NCBI RefSeq assembly: GCF_003999975.1
Contig: NZ_RJAC01000025.1
Location: forward strand, 1-64,000
Length of the DNA: 64,000 nt
Direction of reading: 5' to 3'
From: Actinoplanes solisilvae
GTDB taxonomy: Bacteria > Actinomycetota > Actinomycetes > Mycobacteriales > Micromonosporaceae
Shown: one piece after another, positions 17,574 to 26,639 of the stretch
Numbering within the stretch: position 1 is the stretch's first letter
Layout: each line of letters starts with the position of its first letter
The notes under the pieces: model-generated
Databases searched by the model: none
Seen by the model: only the letters and a program-made list of their open reading frames with translations
Told to the model about the DNA's origin: nothing
Program-made: the position numbers and the translations under genes

Positions 17574-18524
17574 TCAGCGCGCCGACTCGGGCGCGTTTTC
17601 ACGCGCTTGCGAGCGCTTCGCGCGTTCTACCAGCCAGACCATGACGACCACCAATACATTCATTACCATCAGGATAATGAGATTGGCGCCGGGGCCCGCA
17701 CCCACGGCACGGTTGAGTGTGGTCGCCTCACCCCCGGTGAACAGGGGGTTCACGATGCCGGCGATCACATTGTTCGAGACATGGAAGGCCATGGCGGCTT
17801 CCAGGCCGCCGCTGATGAGACCCATAGCGGCCGTGCATGCCGAGAAGACGATCAGATAGCTGACGAGCCACGGGTCCAGCGACACATGGACCAGCGCGAA
17901 GAGCGCGCCGGAGACGAGGATGGCGAAGGCGATGGCGAGGCGGGCGTTGCGGAACCAGGAGCCGGCGGCTGGGATGAGCGCTCCGCGGAACGCGATTTCT
18001 TCGCCTGCGGACTGCAGTGGGGTCGCGACGAGGGTGACGAGGATGATGGCGATGGTGGTCGCCCCGACGGCGAACGAGCCCCATCCCGTTGACTCCGGTG
18101 CGATCAGCAGAGTCGCGAGAAGAGTCAGGCCCACAAGAACGGCCGACCCCAGCAAATAGATGCCGACACGGCGCCGATCGAAGGCTCGGGTGTGGCGGAA
18201 CACGGCCCGCCACGACACCTTGGCCATGGCCGCCACCAGCATCGTCATGAGTACGGCGGTGATGGCGGTGCTGATGCCGGTCGCGGCGATTGAGAGCGGC
18301 GTGAGGGAGGGCCTGTTCGGATCGGCCGGCCCCTCAATCGCCACGACCCCCTGGAAGACGATGACCTGGACGAGCAGAAGCGTCGCCGGGATCGCGACGA
18401 GAACGATGAGTGACTTCCACCGCGCCATGCGGAAGTGGACGCCGAAGGGGCGGTCGGGAAGGGTGCCCGGGAGCGCCCGCGCGGCGTCGCGGTCAGCCTG
18501 ACCCTCGCTGGTGTTCACGGTCAT
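17574..18524 (-). CDS. CPBP-family intramembrane metalloprotease
   Basis: A 316-residue polytopic membrane protein with about eight hydrophobic helices. The Abi/CPBP motifs are present: SAGEEIAFRG (EExxxR), LVHVSLD and FHVSNNVIAG, which supply the catalytic glutamates and histidines in the membrane. Members process membrane proteins or give bacteriocin self-immunity; the substrate here is unknown. A 31-bp MerR-type element lies about 140 bases upstream. A related CPBP gene at 42755-43666 also has this element. Confidence 0.85.
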   Translation of the reverse strand: MTVNTSEGQADRDAARALPGTLPDRPFGVHFRMARWKSLIVLVAIPATLLLVQVIVFQGVVAIEGPADPNRPSLTPLSIAATGISTAITAVLMTMLVAAMAKVSWRAVFRHTRAFDRRRVGIYLLGSAVLVGLTLLATLLIAPESTGWGSFAVGATTIAIILVTLVATPLQSAGEEIAFRGALIPAAGSWFRNARLAIAFAILVSGALFALVHVSLDPWLVSYLIVFSACTAAMGLISGGLEAAMAFHVSNNVIAGIVNPLFTGGEATTLNRAVGAGPGANLIILMVMNVLVVVMVWLVERAKRSQARENAPESAR

Positions 18525-18664
18525 CGTTCAGCGCTCACCGGAACGGGTTCGAACGCGGCGGCCACGACGATCGAGGGGAGAACCGGTATCGCTGAGGAGC
18601 CAGTCCTGCGCCGCCTTTCCGCGGCGCAGACAACAGTGCTGAACGTCGATGTCGTCATGTGATC

Positions 18665-18695
18665 ACCCCACACCGTGTGCTGGGCACACAGTCAA
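18665..18695 (-). promoter_or_regulatory. MerR-type promoter element 3
   Basis: TTGACT, 19 bases with GTGT and CACACGG, then TGGGGT on the - strand, facing the CPBP gene. The -10 is poor, but the dyad is near-consensus. Confidence 0.75.
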
Positions 18696-18775
18696 GCGCG
18701 CCCAGGTGTCGAGGTCGTGGGCCGCGAAAGATCGACCGGTGGCGCTGACGGCACTCGACCGCTGTTCCCGCGACC

Positions 18776-18806
18776 TTGACCCTGTTGCCGGAACAGGGTG
18801 TCGAAT
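18776..18806 (+). promoter_or_regulatory. MerR-type promoter element 4
   Basis: TTGACC, 19 bases with CTGT and AACAGGGT, then TCGAAT. The GTG at 18813 lies seven bases after the -10, at the expected transcription start, so the mRNA should be leaderless. Confidence 0.85.
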
Positions 18807-18812
18807 GCCCGC

Positions 18813-19394
18813 GTGATTCTGACCTTGCTTGATGACTTGGCCCGGGTTGCGGCGGGCACCACCGCCGAGCAGTACGCACTGCCGACTCCGTCCGGCGGGT
18901 TCGATGTGCGGCGACTGCGGCAGCACCTCACCGGCGGTCTCATCTACTTCGATTCCGCCTTCGGCGACCCCGCCGCGGAAGAGCGAGGAGCAGACCCGCA
19001 CGCGTACTCGGGGCCCGACCAGCTTGAAGCCGTCATCGCGCGGCTTTCGGCGACTCTGCGATCCGCGCTGGCGGCCGGGGTCGAGACGAGCATCGTGAAC
19101 GTGCCTCACCTCGGTGGAGCGTTCCCCGGCTCCGTGGTCCTGGACATGCTGCTGATCGAGGTGATCACTCACGGCTGGGACCTAGCCGTCGCGGCTGGTC
19201 TGCCCTGGAACCCGGACGAGGCGACCGCCGAGCGAGCACTCGCCTTCTACCGGGCGACGATCAAGCCGGAGTGGCGTGGCCCCGGCATGGCGTTCGGCCC
19301 GGAGCACGCGGTCTCGCCCGACGCTTCTCCGATGGAACGGGTCGTTGCTTTCGCCGGCCGTGACCCAGGTTGGCTGCCGGCAACCCGTCGGTAA
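18813..19394 (+). CDS. DinB-like TIGR03086-family metal-binding protein
   Basis: A 193-residue four-helix-bundle protein of the mycothiol-dependent maleylpyruvate isomerase/DinB type. Conserved pieces include LRQHLTGGLIYF, VVLDMLLIEVITHGWDLAVA (metal-ligand histidine) and PMERVVAFAGRDPGW. Family members are often metal-dependent thiol transferases, but this branch is uncharacterised. GTG 18813 is selected because it is exactly where transcription from element 4 would begin; an earlier in-frame start at 18798 would overlap the -35/-10 region. Confidence 0.75.
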   Translation: MILTLLDDLARVAAGTTAEQYALPTPSGGFDVRRLRQHLTGGLIYFDSAFGDPAAEERGADPHAYSGPDQLEAVIARLSATLRSALAAGVETSIVNVPHLGGAFPGSVVLDMLLIEVITHGWDLAVAAGLPWNPDEATAERALAFYRATIKPEWRGPGMAFGPEHAVSPDASPMERVVAFAGRDPGWLPATRR

Positions 19395-19456
19395 GGGCCG
19401 CCGTCGGAACCCGACGTCCCAGTGCGGTTGCGGGGAGGTAACACAACGGAGCCTGG

Positions 19457-19873
19457 TCAGAGGTGACGCATGTAGAAGCCCGCGAGCCGTTCGACGGCGG
19501 TGTCGACGTACTCGGGTTCGTCGTACATCTCGTAGTGGCGGGTGCCCTTGATGACCATGCGGTCGACGGGGTTGGGCGCTATTTCCCAGAGCCGCCGGGC
19601 GGACTCGTCGAAGCCGGTCCCGTCGATGTGCTCGGCCAGGACGAGCTGAAGCGGCTGGGTCATGAGCTGATCGACCAGGTGGTAGGCGTCGAAGCCGAGC
19701 AGCAGGGCGTCGCCGCGGGACAGGCGGCGGTTCGTCGAGTGCTCGTTGTGGCCGCGGTCGGTGCGGTAATACCTGATCGCCTGGAGCAGGTCGATGTCGG
19801 TGACGCCGGCCCGGCCTAGGCCGCCGCATCGGCGAAGAAGTTGCTGGTCGTCGGCATGGACGGCGCTGAGCAC
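19457..19873 (-). pseudogene. C-terminal part of an alpha/beta hydrolase (FrsA/DltE-like)
   Basis: The frame contains AIRYYRTDRGHNEHSTNRRL, a segment typical of small actinobacterial alpha/beta hydrolases, and ends HYEMYDEPEYVDTAVERLAG, with the catalytic-histidine region. The nucleophile GxSxG part is absent, and just upstream the frame is broken (VTGDHIG... continues in another frame). A truncated, frameshifted remnant. Confidence 0.6.
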
Positions 19874-19942
19874 CTACTCGGTGGTGGACTACCGATGTGG
19901 TCGCCGGTGACTGTCGCTCTGCACGGGCAATGGCGTACCGCG

Positions 19943-20683
19943 TTATTCGCCCCGGGTTGTACCGGCCAGCCGGGCGAGGAACGCACGCTGGGCGTCATTG
20001 AAAACCATTTCCTGGTATGACGTGAGCAGCGTCCCGGTCCGGAAATCCACTTCCTTCCATCCGTCATAGGTCAGGTGGTCCAGCGCGACGTGGTAGTCGG
20101 CCACCAACTGGTCGATCTCATCGTCCGCGGTGTCCGGCCCGAGTGCGGCGAACCGCGCGCTCAGCGCGGTGACGACTTCCAGCAAGTCCGGCGAGGTCAC
20201 CCGTCTGAGCAGGCCGGTCAGCCCGACCCGGCCCTCATCGTCCAGGCGGTGGTGCAGCAGCAGCATCACCTCACGGTCGTACTCGCGCAGCTCCGGGGGC
20301 AGGCCCGGACCGTCGCTGTCGACGCTCGCCAGCAATCCGGCCAGCTCGGGCGGCAGATCCGGCCTCGTTCCGGCGGCGCGCAGCTGGGCGATCACCTCGC
20401 GACGGGCGGTGAGCTGCTCGATCTGAGTGGCCAGTTCCCGGTCGAGATCGTCGAGTACCGCGTCGGCCCGCCCGGTCGCCCGCAGCATCGGACGGATCTC
20501 GTCGAGGGAGATGCCGAGTTCGGCCAACCGCCGGATACGCAGCAGCAGCACCAGGTCGCGCACCGTGTACTCGCGGTAGCCGTTCGCTCGTCGCGCCGGC
20601 TCGGGCAGCACCCCGACCTGGTGGTAGTGCCGCAGGGTGCGGACGCTGACACCGGCCAGCCGGGCGATCTCACCGCTGTTCAT
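19943..20683 (-). CDS. MerR-family transcriptional regulator
   Basis: A 246-residue regulator. N-terminal winged helix IARLAGVSVRTLRHYHQVGV and NGYREYTVRDLVLLLRIRRL, a coiled dimerisation helix, then a long effector region with no cysteines that resembles the TipA-like group in length only. It starts 15 bases after the MFS stop and is in the same operon, so it likely controls the exporter in response to an exported drug-like ligand. It is less similar to the pair at 53577 and 62052 than those are to each other. Confidence 0.9.
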   Translation of the reverse strand: MNSGEIARLAGVSVRTLRHYHQVGVLPEPARRANGYREYTVRDLVLLLRIRRLAELGISLDEIRPMLRATGRADAVLDDLDRELATQIEQLTARREVIAQLRAAGTRPDLPPELAGLLASVDSDGPGLPPELREYDREVMLLLHHRLDDEGRVGLTGLLRRVTSPDLLEVVTALSARFAALGPDTADDEIDQLVADYHVALDHLTYDGWKEVDFRTGTLLTSYQEMVFNDAQRAFLARLAGTTRGE

Positions 20684-20698
20684 CCCACCTCCCGCCGT

Positions 20699-21925
20699 TC
20701 AGCCTACGAGCTCGGCCTCGGGCGCGGGCCGTGGCTCCAGGTCGCGCAGCGCCCGCGCGCCGATCGCGACGACGCCCACGACCAGCCAGACAACCGCGAG
20801 GACGACCGCGCCGGCGCGAGCGCCGCCCTCGGCGACAAGAATCGCGGCGCCGCCCATGCCGGCCGCCGGGGCGAGGGTGAGGAACGAGTTCTGCAGACTC
20901 ATCACCCGCCCGCGCATCGCGTCCGGAATCCGCTCGACCATGAGGACGCCGATCAGGCTGCTGAACAACCCGTTGCCCAGCCCCACCAGAGCCGCCGCGC
21001 CCAGCACGAGCCAAGGGTCGGCCAGCGCCGCCATCGTGCCGAATCCGGCGATCGTGATCAGCATCCCGGTCACGAACCAGGTACGCCGGCGGCCCCGGCC
21101 GCAGGCCGCCGCGAATGTCCCGCCGCCGATCAGCAGGCCGACGGCGAGCGCGCTGAGCACCAGGCCGAGCATTTCGGGCCGTTGCTGGAGGGTGAAGTGG
21201 ACCGGCAGGACCAGCGCTTGGAAGCCGGCCAACACCATGACCAGACCGACGCTGAGAAGCGTGGTGGTCAACAGAAAGGGCGAGCGGCGCAGCGTGTGCC
21301 AGCCGTCGCGCAACACCACCGGCCGCGGGCTCGCCCCGGTGTCGGTGGCCAGGATCACGCCGGACCGGCGCGGGATGAGCATGGTGACCGCCGCGGCCGC
21401 CGCCGAAGTCGCGGCGGTGACCCACAAAACGGTGACGCCGTCGAAGGCCGCGATCAGCACCGCCCCGGCTGCCGGCCCGATCAGCATGACCGTCGCACCG
21501 AGTGCCTCGCGCAATCCGAGCAGCCGCCCGGTGCTGATCCCCCCGGCCCGAACGATGCCCGGGATCATCGCCTCGCGGGCGGTCAGTCCGGGCACGTCGC
21601 CGAACGAGCCGATCACCGCGAACAGCACGAACCAGCCCAGCGCGAGCCCGACGGTCGTGTCCACCAAAGGCAGAGCGGCGATCGAGAGCGCCGAGATCAC
21701 ATCGGTGATCACCGAGGCCGTACGCCGGTTGATCTTGTCGATCACCACGCCCATCAGCAGCCCCGCGAGGGCCGCCGGCAGCGCCGAGGCGACGGCGACG
21801 GCCCCGGTGGCGAGCACACTGCCGGTGGTTTGGAGAACGAGCAGGGGCAGGACCACTCCGGCGATGGAGTTGCCCAGCATGGACAGGACGTAGGACGCGA
21901 GGTACGCCGAGGACGCGCGGTTCAT
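20699..21925 (-). CDS. MFS transporter (probable drug exporter)
   Basis: A 408-residue major-facilitator protein with about twelve hydrophobic helices. The loop 2-3 motif LLMGVVIDKINRRTA matches the conserved GxLaDrxGrr region. It resembles the enterobactin/macrolide-exporter branch (MFS_3). ATG 21925 coincides with the predicted transcription start of the 31-bp MerR-type element, so it should be leaderless. It forms an operon with the downstream MerR gene, a classic autoregulated efflux layout. Confidence 0.9.
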   Translation of the reverse strand: MNRASSAYLASYVLSMLGNSIAGVVLPLLVLQTTGSVLATGAVAVASALPAALAGLLMGVVIDKINRRTASVITDVISALSIAALPLVDTTVGLALGWFVLFAVIGSFGDVPGLTAREAMIPGIVRAGGISTGRLLGLREALGATVMLIGPAAGAVLIAAFDGVTVLWVTAATSAAAAAVTMLIPRRSGVILATDTGASPRPVVLRDGWHTLRRSPFLLTTTLLSVGLVMVLAGFQALVLPVHFTLQQRPEMLGLVLSALAVGLLIGGGTFAAACGRGRRRTWFVTGMLITIAGFGTMAALADPWLVLGAAALVGLGNGLFSSLIGVLMVERIPDAMRGRVMSLQNSFLTLAPAAGMGGAAILVAEGGARAGAVVLAVVWLVVGVVAIGARALRDLEPRPAPEAELVG

Positions 21926-21931
21926 GCAGCC

Positions 21932-21962
21932 ATTGCAAACTGTGACGTCGCGTCGGGGTCAA
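21932..21962 (-). promoter_or_regulatory. MerR-type promoter element 5
   Basis: TTGACC, 19 bases, TGCAAT on the - strand, with the ATG of the MFS gene seven bases after the -10. The left dyad arm is diverged (CCGAC), so this copy may be read by the operon's own MerR instead of the regulon's. Confidence 0.7.
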
Positions 21963-22162
21963 GCCCTGGTCCAGATCTCCCGCGCCGCCGCAGCGATCTG
22001 CTCGCGGTCGGTGACATCGATGATGACTGGCCGGATCAGCGGGTGTGGGGGAGCGTCCGCTGTGTCGCGTACTCCGGCCAGGACGTGGTGTCCGCGTCCG
22101 GCGAGCCGCAGAGCCGTCGCTCGGCCGATGCCGCTGGAGGTTCCTGTGACGAGGTATCTCAT
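21959..22162 (-). pseudogene. N-terminal fragment of an SDR oxidoreductase
   Basis: MRYLVTGTSSGIGRATALRL shows the TGxxxGIG cofactor motif, and IDVTDRE the next strand. The frame stops after 67 residues at a TGA that belongs to the TTGACC of promoter element 5. The catalytic Tyr/Lys half is absent. The break coincides with the promoter element. Confidence 0.75.
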
Positions 22163-22269
22163 GCCTGAGCTTTCTGAACTAGGTCGACTTCGATGGCGTC
22201 CGCCCTACAACGCACGATGCTCGGGTTTCGTTCACCGGCCGGATTCATCGAGAACGCGATCCCCACGAC

Positions 22270-22315
22270 GTGAAGCCTCGCGATCCCGGCCGTTCCCGGG
22301 GTCGCGAGGCTTCAC
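22270..22315. terminator. Hairpin terminator
   Basis: Perfect 14-bp arms GTGAAGCCTCGCGA and TCGCGAGGCTTCAC around an 18-base loop, just past the end of gcvPB and upstream of the SDR fragment. Confidence 0.8.
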
Positions 22316-22339
22316 GGTTCGACAGCTGCTTCCGAAGGG

Positions 22340-23887
22340 CTAGCGAGCTGTCTTCCGCTGGTGAGCGCGCCATGTCATGGCTCTGGTGGCCGGGTCGTCG
22401 GTCGCGCCGGGCTTCAGGCGGTGAACCGCTTGCCTGTGCGGGGCCGCCTTGACGTGTTCCGGATTCGAGTAGGCCTCGTCGGAGACCTTCTTGAGGACGG
22501 CGATCCAGCTGTCGAGCGCCTCCCGGCCCCACATCTCGCCGGCTTCCGGCGTGAACGGCTCGGGGATCAGCCAGGGTTCATGGCTGGTCCACGGCGCGTC
22601 GATGCCGAAATCGGTCATCCGGTTCTGGACGTCGTGGATGTCGACCCCGGTTTCCTCCTTGAGCGTCTGCAGGCTGTAGCGGGTCATCTCCAGGCGCGGC
22701 GACGTCGCCTCGGGATGGGACCGGGTCACCCCTCGAATGGCGAGCAGGCCCTTCTCCATGTAGTTGTTGGCCAGCACGGAGAGGTCGGACACCTGCGCCA
22801 TTCCCTCGGCACCCATCGCCAGCGACCAGGCGTACGCCTTCACCACCACCGGCACGTTGCCCCAGAACTCGCGGATCTTGCCGATGCTCTGCGGCCGGTC
22901 GTAGTCGAGGTGGTACCGGCTGCCGTCGAAGGCGACCAGCGGCGACGGGAGGAACGGCGCGAGCTCGGCGGAGCAGCCGTAGGCGCCGACCGCTGGTCCG
23001 CCGACGCCGCTCTTGGGCGCTCCGAACGTCTTGTGGAGCATGAACATGCAGGCGTCGAAGCCGATCTCGCGCGGGCGGAGCTTTCCGATGATGCCGTTGA
23101 AGTTGGCGCTGTCGTGGAAGGCGAGGCCGCCGGCCTCGTGGACGATGCGCACCCACTCCTTCATCTCCGGGTTGTAGACGCCCATGTCGTCGGGGTTGTT
23201 GACCATCAGGCCGGCGGTCCGGTTCGAGACCGCGGCCTTCAGCGCGTCCAGCGACGGATAGCCGTTCTCGTCGAGCATCAGCGTGACGACCTTGAACCCC
23301 GCCGCGGCCGCCGTCGCGGCGCTGGAGGGATGGGTCTGGATCGTGGTGATGATCTCGTCGCGCTGTTCGAGCTCGCCTCGGGCGGCGTGATAGCCGCGCG
23401 TCACGGCGCAGTTGACGTACGCCGCCTCGGCGCCGCCGCCCGCCTGGAAGACGAACTGATCCATTCCGGAGACCTCTCGGAGGATCAGGTCCATCCGGTG
23501 GACGATCTCCAGTGTGCCCTGCAGGGTGTCCTCGTGCTGGAGAGGATGCACCTCGGTGATCTCGGGCCGCCAGGCGATCGCCTCGTTGACCGCCGGGTTG
23601 TATTTCATCGTGCAGGTGCCGAACAGACTGATACCCATCATGCCGAGCGTCTGCTGCGACAGGCGCAGATAGTGATAGAGCACCTCCGGCTCGGAGAGCT
23701 CCGGCAGGGCCGGCCGACTGCGGCGGCGCACACCGTCCGGGATCAGGCTCTCGGCCGGTTCGACGGCGGCCTCGACCTCTTTCTCTACCCGGTTGAACAG
23801 CACCCCGCGCCGGCCCGCGGCGCCCATCTGGTGGATGACCGGCTCGTGCCAGACCGGCGCCTGATATTCCTTCGGTTCGATGCTCAT
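22340..23887 (-). CDS. gcvPB: Glycine dehydrogenase (decarboxylating) subunit 2-like protein
   Basis: A 515-residue PLP enzyme of fold type I. It matches the beta half of two-part P-proteins: GTCTMKYNP, VFQAGGGAEAAYVN, HDSANFNGI and the PLP-lysine segment MLHKTFGAPKSG. In the glycine cleavage system it decarboxylates glycine together with subunit 1 and passes the aminomethyl group to lipoyl H-protein. It overlaps the gcvPA stop by one base (TGATG), implying translational coupling. No gcvT or gcvH gene is in the window, so these may be elsewhere, or the pair may have another role. Confidence 0.85.
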   Translation of the reverse strand: MSIEPKEYQAPVWHEPVIHQMGAAGRRGVLFNRVEKEVEAAVEPAESLIPDGVRRRSRPALPELSEPEVLYHYLRLSQQTLGMMGISLFGTCTMKYNPAVNEAIAWRPEITEVHPLQHEDTLQGTLEIVHRMDLILREVSGMDQFVFQAGGGAEAAYVNCAVTRGYHAARGELEQRDEIITTIQTHPSSAATAAAAGFKVVTLMLDENGYPSLDALKAAVSNRTAGLMVNNPDDMGVYNPEMKEWVRIVHEAGGLAFHDSANFNGIIGKLRPREIGFDACMFMLHKTFGAPKSGVGGPAVGAYGCSAELAPFLPSPLVAFDGSRYHLDYDRPQSIGKIREFWGNVPVVVKAYAWSLAMGAEGMAQVSDLSVLANNYMEKGLLAIRGVTRSHPEATSPRLEMTRYSLQTLKEETGVDIHDVQNRMTDFGIDAPWTSHEPWLIPEPFTPEAGEMWGREALDSWIAVLKKVSDEAYSNPEHVKAAPHRQAVHRLKPGATDDPATRAMTWRAHQRKTAR

Positions 23888-25287
23888 CACGCGATCGCCT
23901 TCCTGAGCGCTTCGACCAGGCGCTCGATGTCGTTCAAGGTGTGGATCTCGGTGACGCAGTACAGAGCGCTCGCGCCCAGTTCGGGGAATTCTCGTGACAG
24001 GTCCTTGCCGCCGAAGATGCCTTGCTCCCGCAGCGATTCGTTGATCTCGCCGACGTCCCGGCCGGTGCCGTCGAAGTTGACGACGAACTCCTTGAAGAAG
24101 CCCGAGGGGAAGATGACGCGTACGCCTTCGATCTCGGCCAGTTGCCGCGCCGCGTGATGCGCCCGCTGCAGGATGACGCCGCCGATGTCCTCGAAACCTC
24201 TCGGGCCCATCAGCGCCATGTAGGTGGCGGCGGCGATCGCCCACATGTAGACCGAATGACCGGTCCAGTCGTTGCCCTTGTCGCGCAGGCCATACGAGGT
24301 CTGCTCGAACAGGCTCAAGCCGAACCCGTACTCGCCGGGCTCGATCGTCTCGGCGATGCTGATGAGCAGCGTCGGATACTGGTGGGCGTAGCGCTCGTCG
24401 TCGCGGGTGGCGATGAAGCCGCCGACCCCGCCGCCGGTGTTGAGATGGACGCCGAGGGGCTGGATGGTGCCGACGACGATGTCCGCGCCGTAATCGGCGG
24501 GTGCGGCGAGCACGCCGAGCGAGATGGGGTCGACCCCGACGATCAACTCGGCGCCCGCCGCGTGGGCGATCTCGGCGATGGCGGCACCCTGATTCTCGAT
24601 CACGCCGAGATAGGAGGGCGTCTCGAAATAGACGGCGGCCGTCTGGTCGCCGACCGCGGCGCGCAGGTCGTCCAGGTTCATCAAGCCGGTGGCCGGGTCG
24701 TAGTCGACCAGGCGTACGCCGATGTGGTTGGCCATCTCGACCGGCTCGCAGTAGTTGCGGATCACCGAGAGCCGCTCGGGGTCGATGGCCCGGACGACCG
24801 CGACCTCGTTGCGCCCGGTCAGGCGCGAGGCCATCCGCAGCGCGTAACCGGCCGCGGTTCCCCAGCTGCGCACCGGGAGGCCGACCATGTCCAGATCGAC
24901 GAGCTCGGCCAGCTGGCTGCAGAATTCGAACCACGCCTGGTTGCGGCCGTGGTCGGAGCTGGGTTCGCCGAAGACGGAGGTGAGCCACTCGTTACGGCGC
25001 ACCACCTCGTCGCAGGCGGCGGGAACGTGATGTTGCCAGCTGCCCGCGCCGAGGAAGTTGAGGTTCTGCTCGACGGTCCGGTTCTTCGCCAGGATGCCGA
25101 TGAGGTGCCGGCTGAGCGCGCTCTCGCTGAGCGCCGGCGGCAGGTCGATCGGACGCTCGGTGCGGTGGTCGGCCGGGATCTGGCTGAACAGCTGGTCGAT
25201 GCTGTCGGCGCCGATCGCGTCGAGCATCTCCCGCTGAATTGTCGGCACCGAGTTGGCCATGTACGGATGTGCCGTGTTCTCTCCCAT
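23887..25287 (-). CDS. gcvPA: Glycine dehydrogenase (decarboxylating) subunit 1-like protein
   Basis: A 466-residue fold-type-I PLP-enzyme homologue. The N-terminal HPYMANSVPTIQREMLDAIG and NFLGAGSWQHHVP match the start of GcvPA proteins (fxGaGxyxHxxP). NTGGGVGGFIATRD and FDGTGRDVGEIN mark the C-terminal half. It lacks the PLP lysine, which is in subunit 2, as expected. ATG 25287 has GAAGGA upstream. It sits between the AcoX-like kinase gene (36-base gap) and gcvPB. Confidence 0.85.
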   Translation of the reverse strand: MGENTAHPYMANSVPTIQREMLDAIGADSIDQLFSQIPADHRTERPIDLPPALSESALSRHLIGILAKNRTVEQNLNFLGAGSWQHHVPAACDEVVRRNEWLTSVFGEPSSDHGRNQAWFEFCSQLAELVDLDMVGLPVRSWGTAAGYALRMASRLTGRNEVAVVRAIDPERLSVIRNYCEPVEMANHIGVRLVDYDPATGLMNLDDLRAAVGDQTAAVYFETPSYLGVIENQGAAIAEIAHAAGAELIVGVDPISLGVLAAPADYGADIVVGTIQPLGVHLNTGGGVGGFIATRDDERYAHQYPTLLISIAETIEPGEYGFGLSLFEQTSYGLRDKGNDWTGHSVYMWAIAAATYMALMGPRGFEDIGGVILQRAHHAARQLAEIEGVRVIFPSGFFKEFVVNFDGTGRDVGEINESLREQGIFGGKDLSREFPELGASALYCVTEIHTLNDIERLVEALRKAIA

Positions 25288-25323
25288 GGGACGGTTCCTT
25301 CGGTAGATGAGAAAGGGCTGCGG

Positions 25324-26454
25324 TCACGCCTCCACTTTGAAGAGCGTGCTGCGGTTGGGGCCGGTTTCGATCCGGACAAAGCCGGCCAGCATCGCGTCCA
25401 CCTCGGCGTCGCCGGTGTCCACGTGCAGTGATGCGGTTTCGAGGGCGATCAGCTTCTCCAGGCTGGAGACGACGATGATGCGGTCGCGTCCGGCGCGGCG
25501 GATCACCTCGGCGCTGATCTGCTGGTTACCCCGTCCGAACAGGCTGCCCTGGCCGCCGAGCACGCCGACGACGATCCACGTCTCCCGGCCCTGCATGGCC
25601 TCGAGAATCCCCTGCTCGTCGAGATCGACACCGACAAATTCGCCGTCCACGACGGCGTCGACGCCGAGCAACGTCGAAGACAGGCCGAGAGCATGGGCGA
25701 CGCGGCGTGTGGTCGTTCCCGGACCGAGGATGTAAAGGCGGCCGGGCCGCATGCCGGCGGCGACCTGCCGGGCCGCGAGATCCAGCGAGGCTTCGCTGCT
25801 CATCCCCGATCCGGCTTTGGCGTTCTGCGACAGGTGACGCTCGTACGGACTGCGGGCGTAGCCGTAAAGCCGCGCGGAAAGGCGATCACCGCGAAAGGCG
25901 GCTTCGTCGAGATCCATCACCTCGGCTTCACGCAACCGCGCGGCCGGACTGCCCGCGAGGAAGAGGGCGGCGAGGTGTCCGGCATTCCGCGGGCTGGTCC
26001 CGAACACCGCGGAATGCATCTTCACGCCGGCCGGCACACCCAGCACTGGCACACCGTCGCCCACCGCCGACAGAACATCACGCGCCGTCCCGTCGCCACC
26101 GACGAACAGAAGGAGGTCGACCGACCGCGCTGCCATGATCTCGGCCGCCGCTCGCGTGTCGGCGGACGTGGTCGGGCCGGGCGCCGATCTGTGCACCACC
26201 TCCACATCGAGACCGGCTGTGCGGGCCACGTCCTCGCCCGACTCGCCGGAACCGGTGAGAACGCGCAGCGGCGTCGCGGAATCGCTCAGCCTGAGCACGG
26301 CGCCGCGGGCGCGATCTTCGGCGGCCGGGCGTGCGCCCCGGCGCCAGGCTTCCCGCAGGACGTCCTCACCGTCGGTGCCTTTGAGCCCGACACTGCCGCC
26401 CATTCCCGCCACGGGGTTGATGATGAGGCCGAGTGTTGCGCCTTCGGCTGGCAT
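25324..26454 (-). CDS. AcoX-like ATP-NAD kinase-family protein
   Basis: A 376-residue protein of the NAD-kinase/diacylglycerol-kinase fold. IINPVAGMGGSVGLKGTDG at the N-terminus, LLLFVGGDGTARDVLSAVGD (GGDGT motif) and VLGVPAGVKMHSAVFGTSP are diagnostic of the AcoX branch. The biochemical reaction of this branch is not settled; members occur with acetoin, branched-chain or glycine-cleavage dehydrogenase genes. Here it heads an apparent operon with gcvPA and gcvPB. ATG 26454 follows a strong AGGAGG site. Confidence 0.8.
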   Translation of the reverse strand: MPAEGATLGLIINPVAGMGGSVGLKGTDGEDVLREAWRRGARPAAEDRARGAVLRLSDSATPLRVLTGSGESGEDVARTAGLDVEVVHRSAPGPTTSADTRAAAEIMAARSVDLLLFVGGDGTARDVLSAVGDGVPVLGVPAGVKMHSAVFGTSPRNAGHLAALFLAGSPAARLREAEVMDLDEAAFRGDRLSARLYGYARSPYERHLSQNAKAGSGMSSEASLDLAARQVAAGMRPGRLYILGPGTTTRRVAHALGLSSTLLGVDAVVDGEFVGVDLDEQGILEAMQGRETWIVVGVLGGQGSLFGRGNQQISAEVIRRAGRDRIIVVSSLEKLIALETASLHVDTGDAEVDAMLAGFVRIETGPNRSTLFKVEA

Positions 26455-26593
26455 GTCGCCTCCTGGAGGATGCTCGTTGATCCCGTCCCCACGCGTTCGT
26501 CAGTTCGCCCGGTTTCCTTGGCCGGTCGGGGATCGCTGATTGCGCCTGTCGTAACCTCATGAACTCGTACGGTCACTGACGTGTTCAGAATGT

Positions 26594-26639
26594 GAGGCGC
26601 CGCACGCCCGGACGGCCCGCCGGTGCGGTCAGGCGCCTC
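26594..26639. terminator. Possible terminator hairpin
   Basis: GAGGCGCC at 26594-26601 pairs with GGCGCCTC at 26632-26639, with extra pairing (CGCAC/GTGCG) inside. It overlaps the end of the GPP34-like gene and precedes the AcoX operon promoter. Confidence 0.45.

Noticed and set aside
20075..22168. 697-residue open frame on the + strand
   Set aside because: It is antisense to the MerR and MFS genes, has low-complexity Arg/Gln/Asp-rich composition and no domain; a shadow of high-GC codon bias.
24022..25431. 469-residue open frame on the + strand
   Set aside because: Antisense to gcvPA; repetitive Asp/Gly/Val-rich translation without a domain.
26455..26628. Glycine riboswitch ahead of the AcoX-gcvPA-gcvPB operon
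   Set aside because: The conserved glycine-aptamer core segments are not present in this leader.
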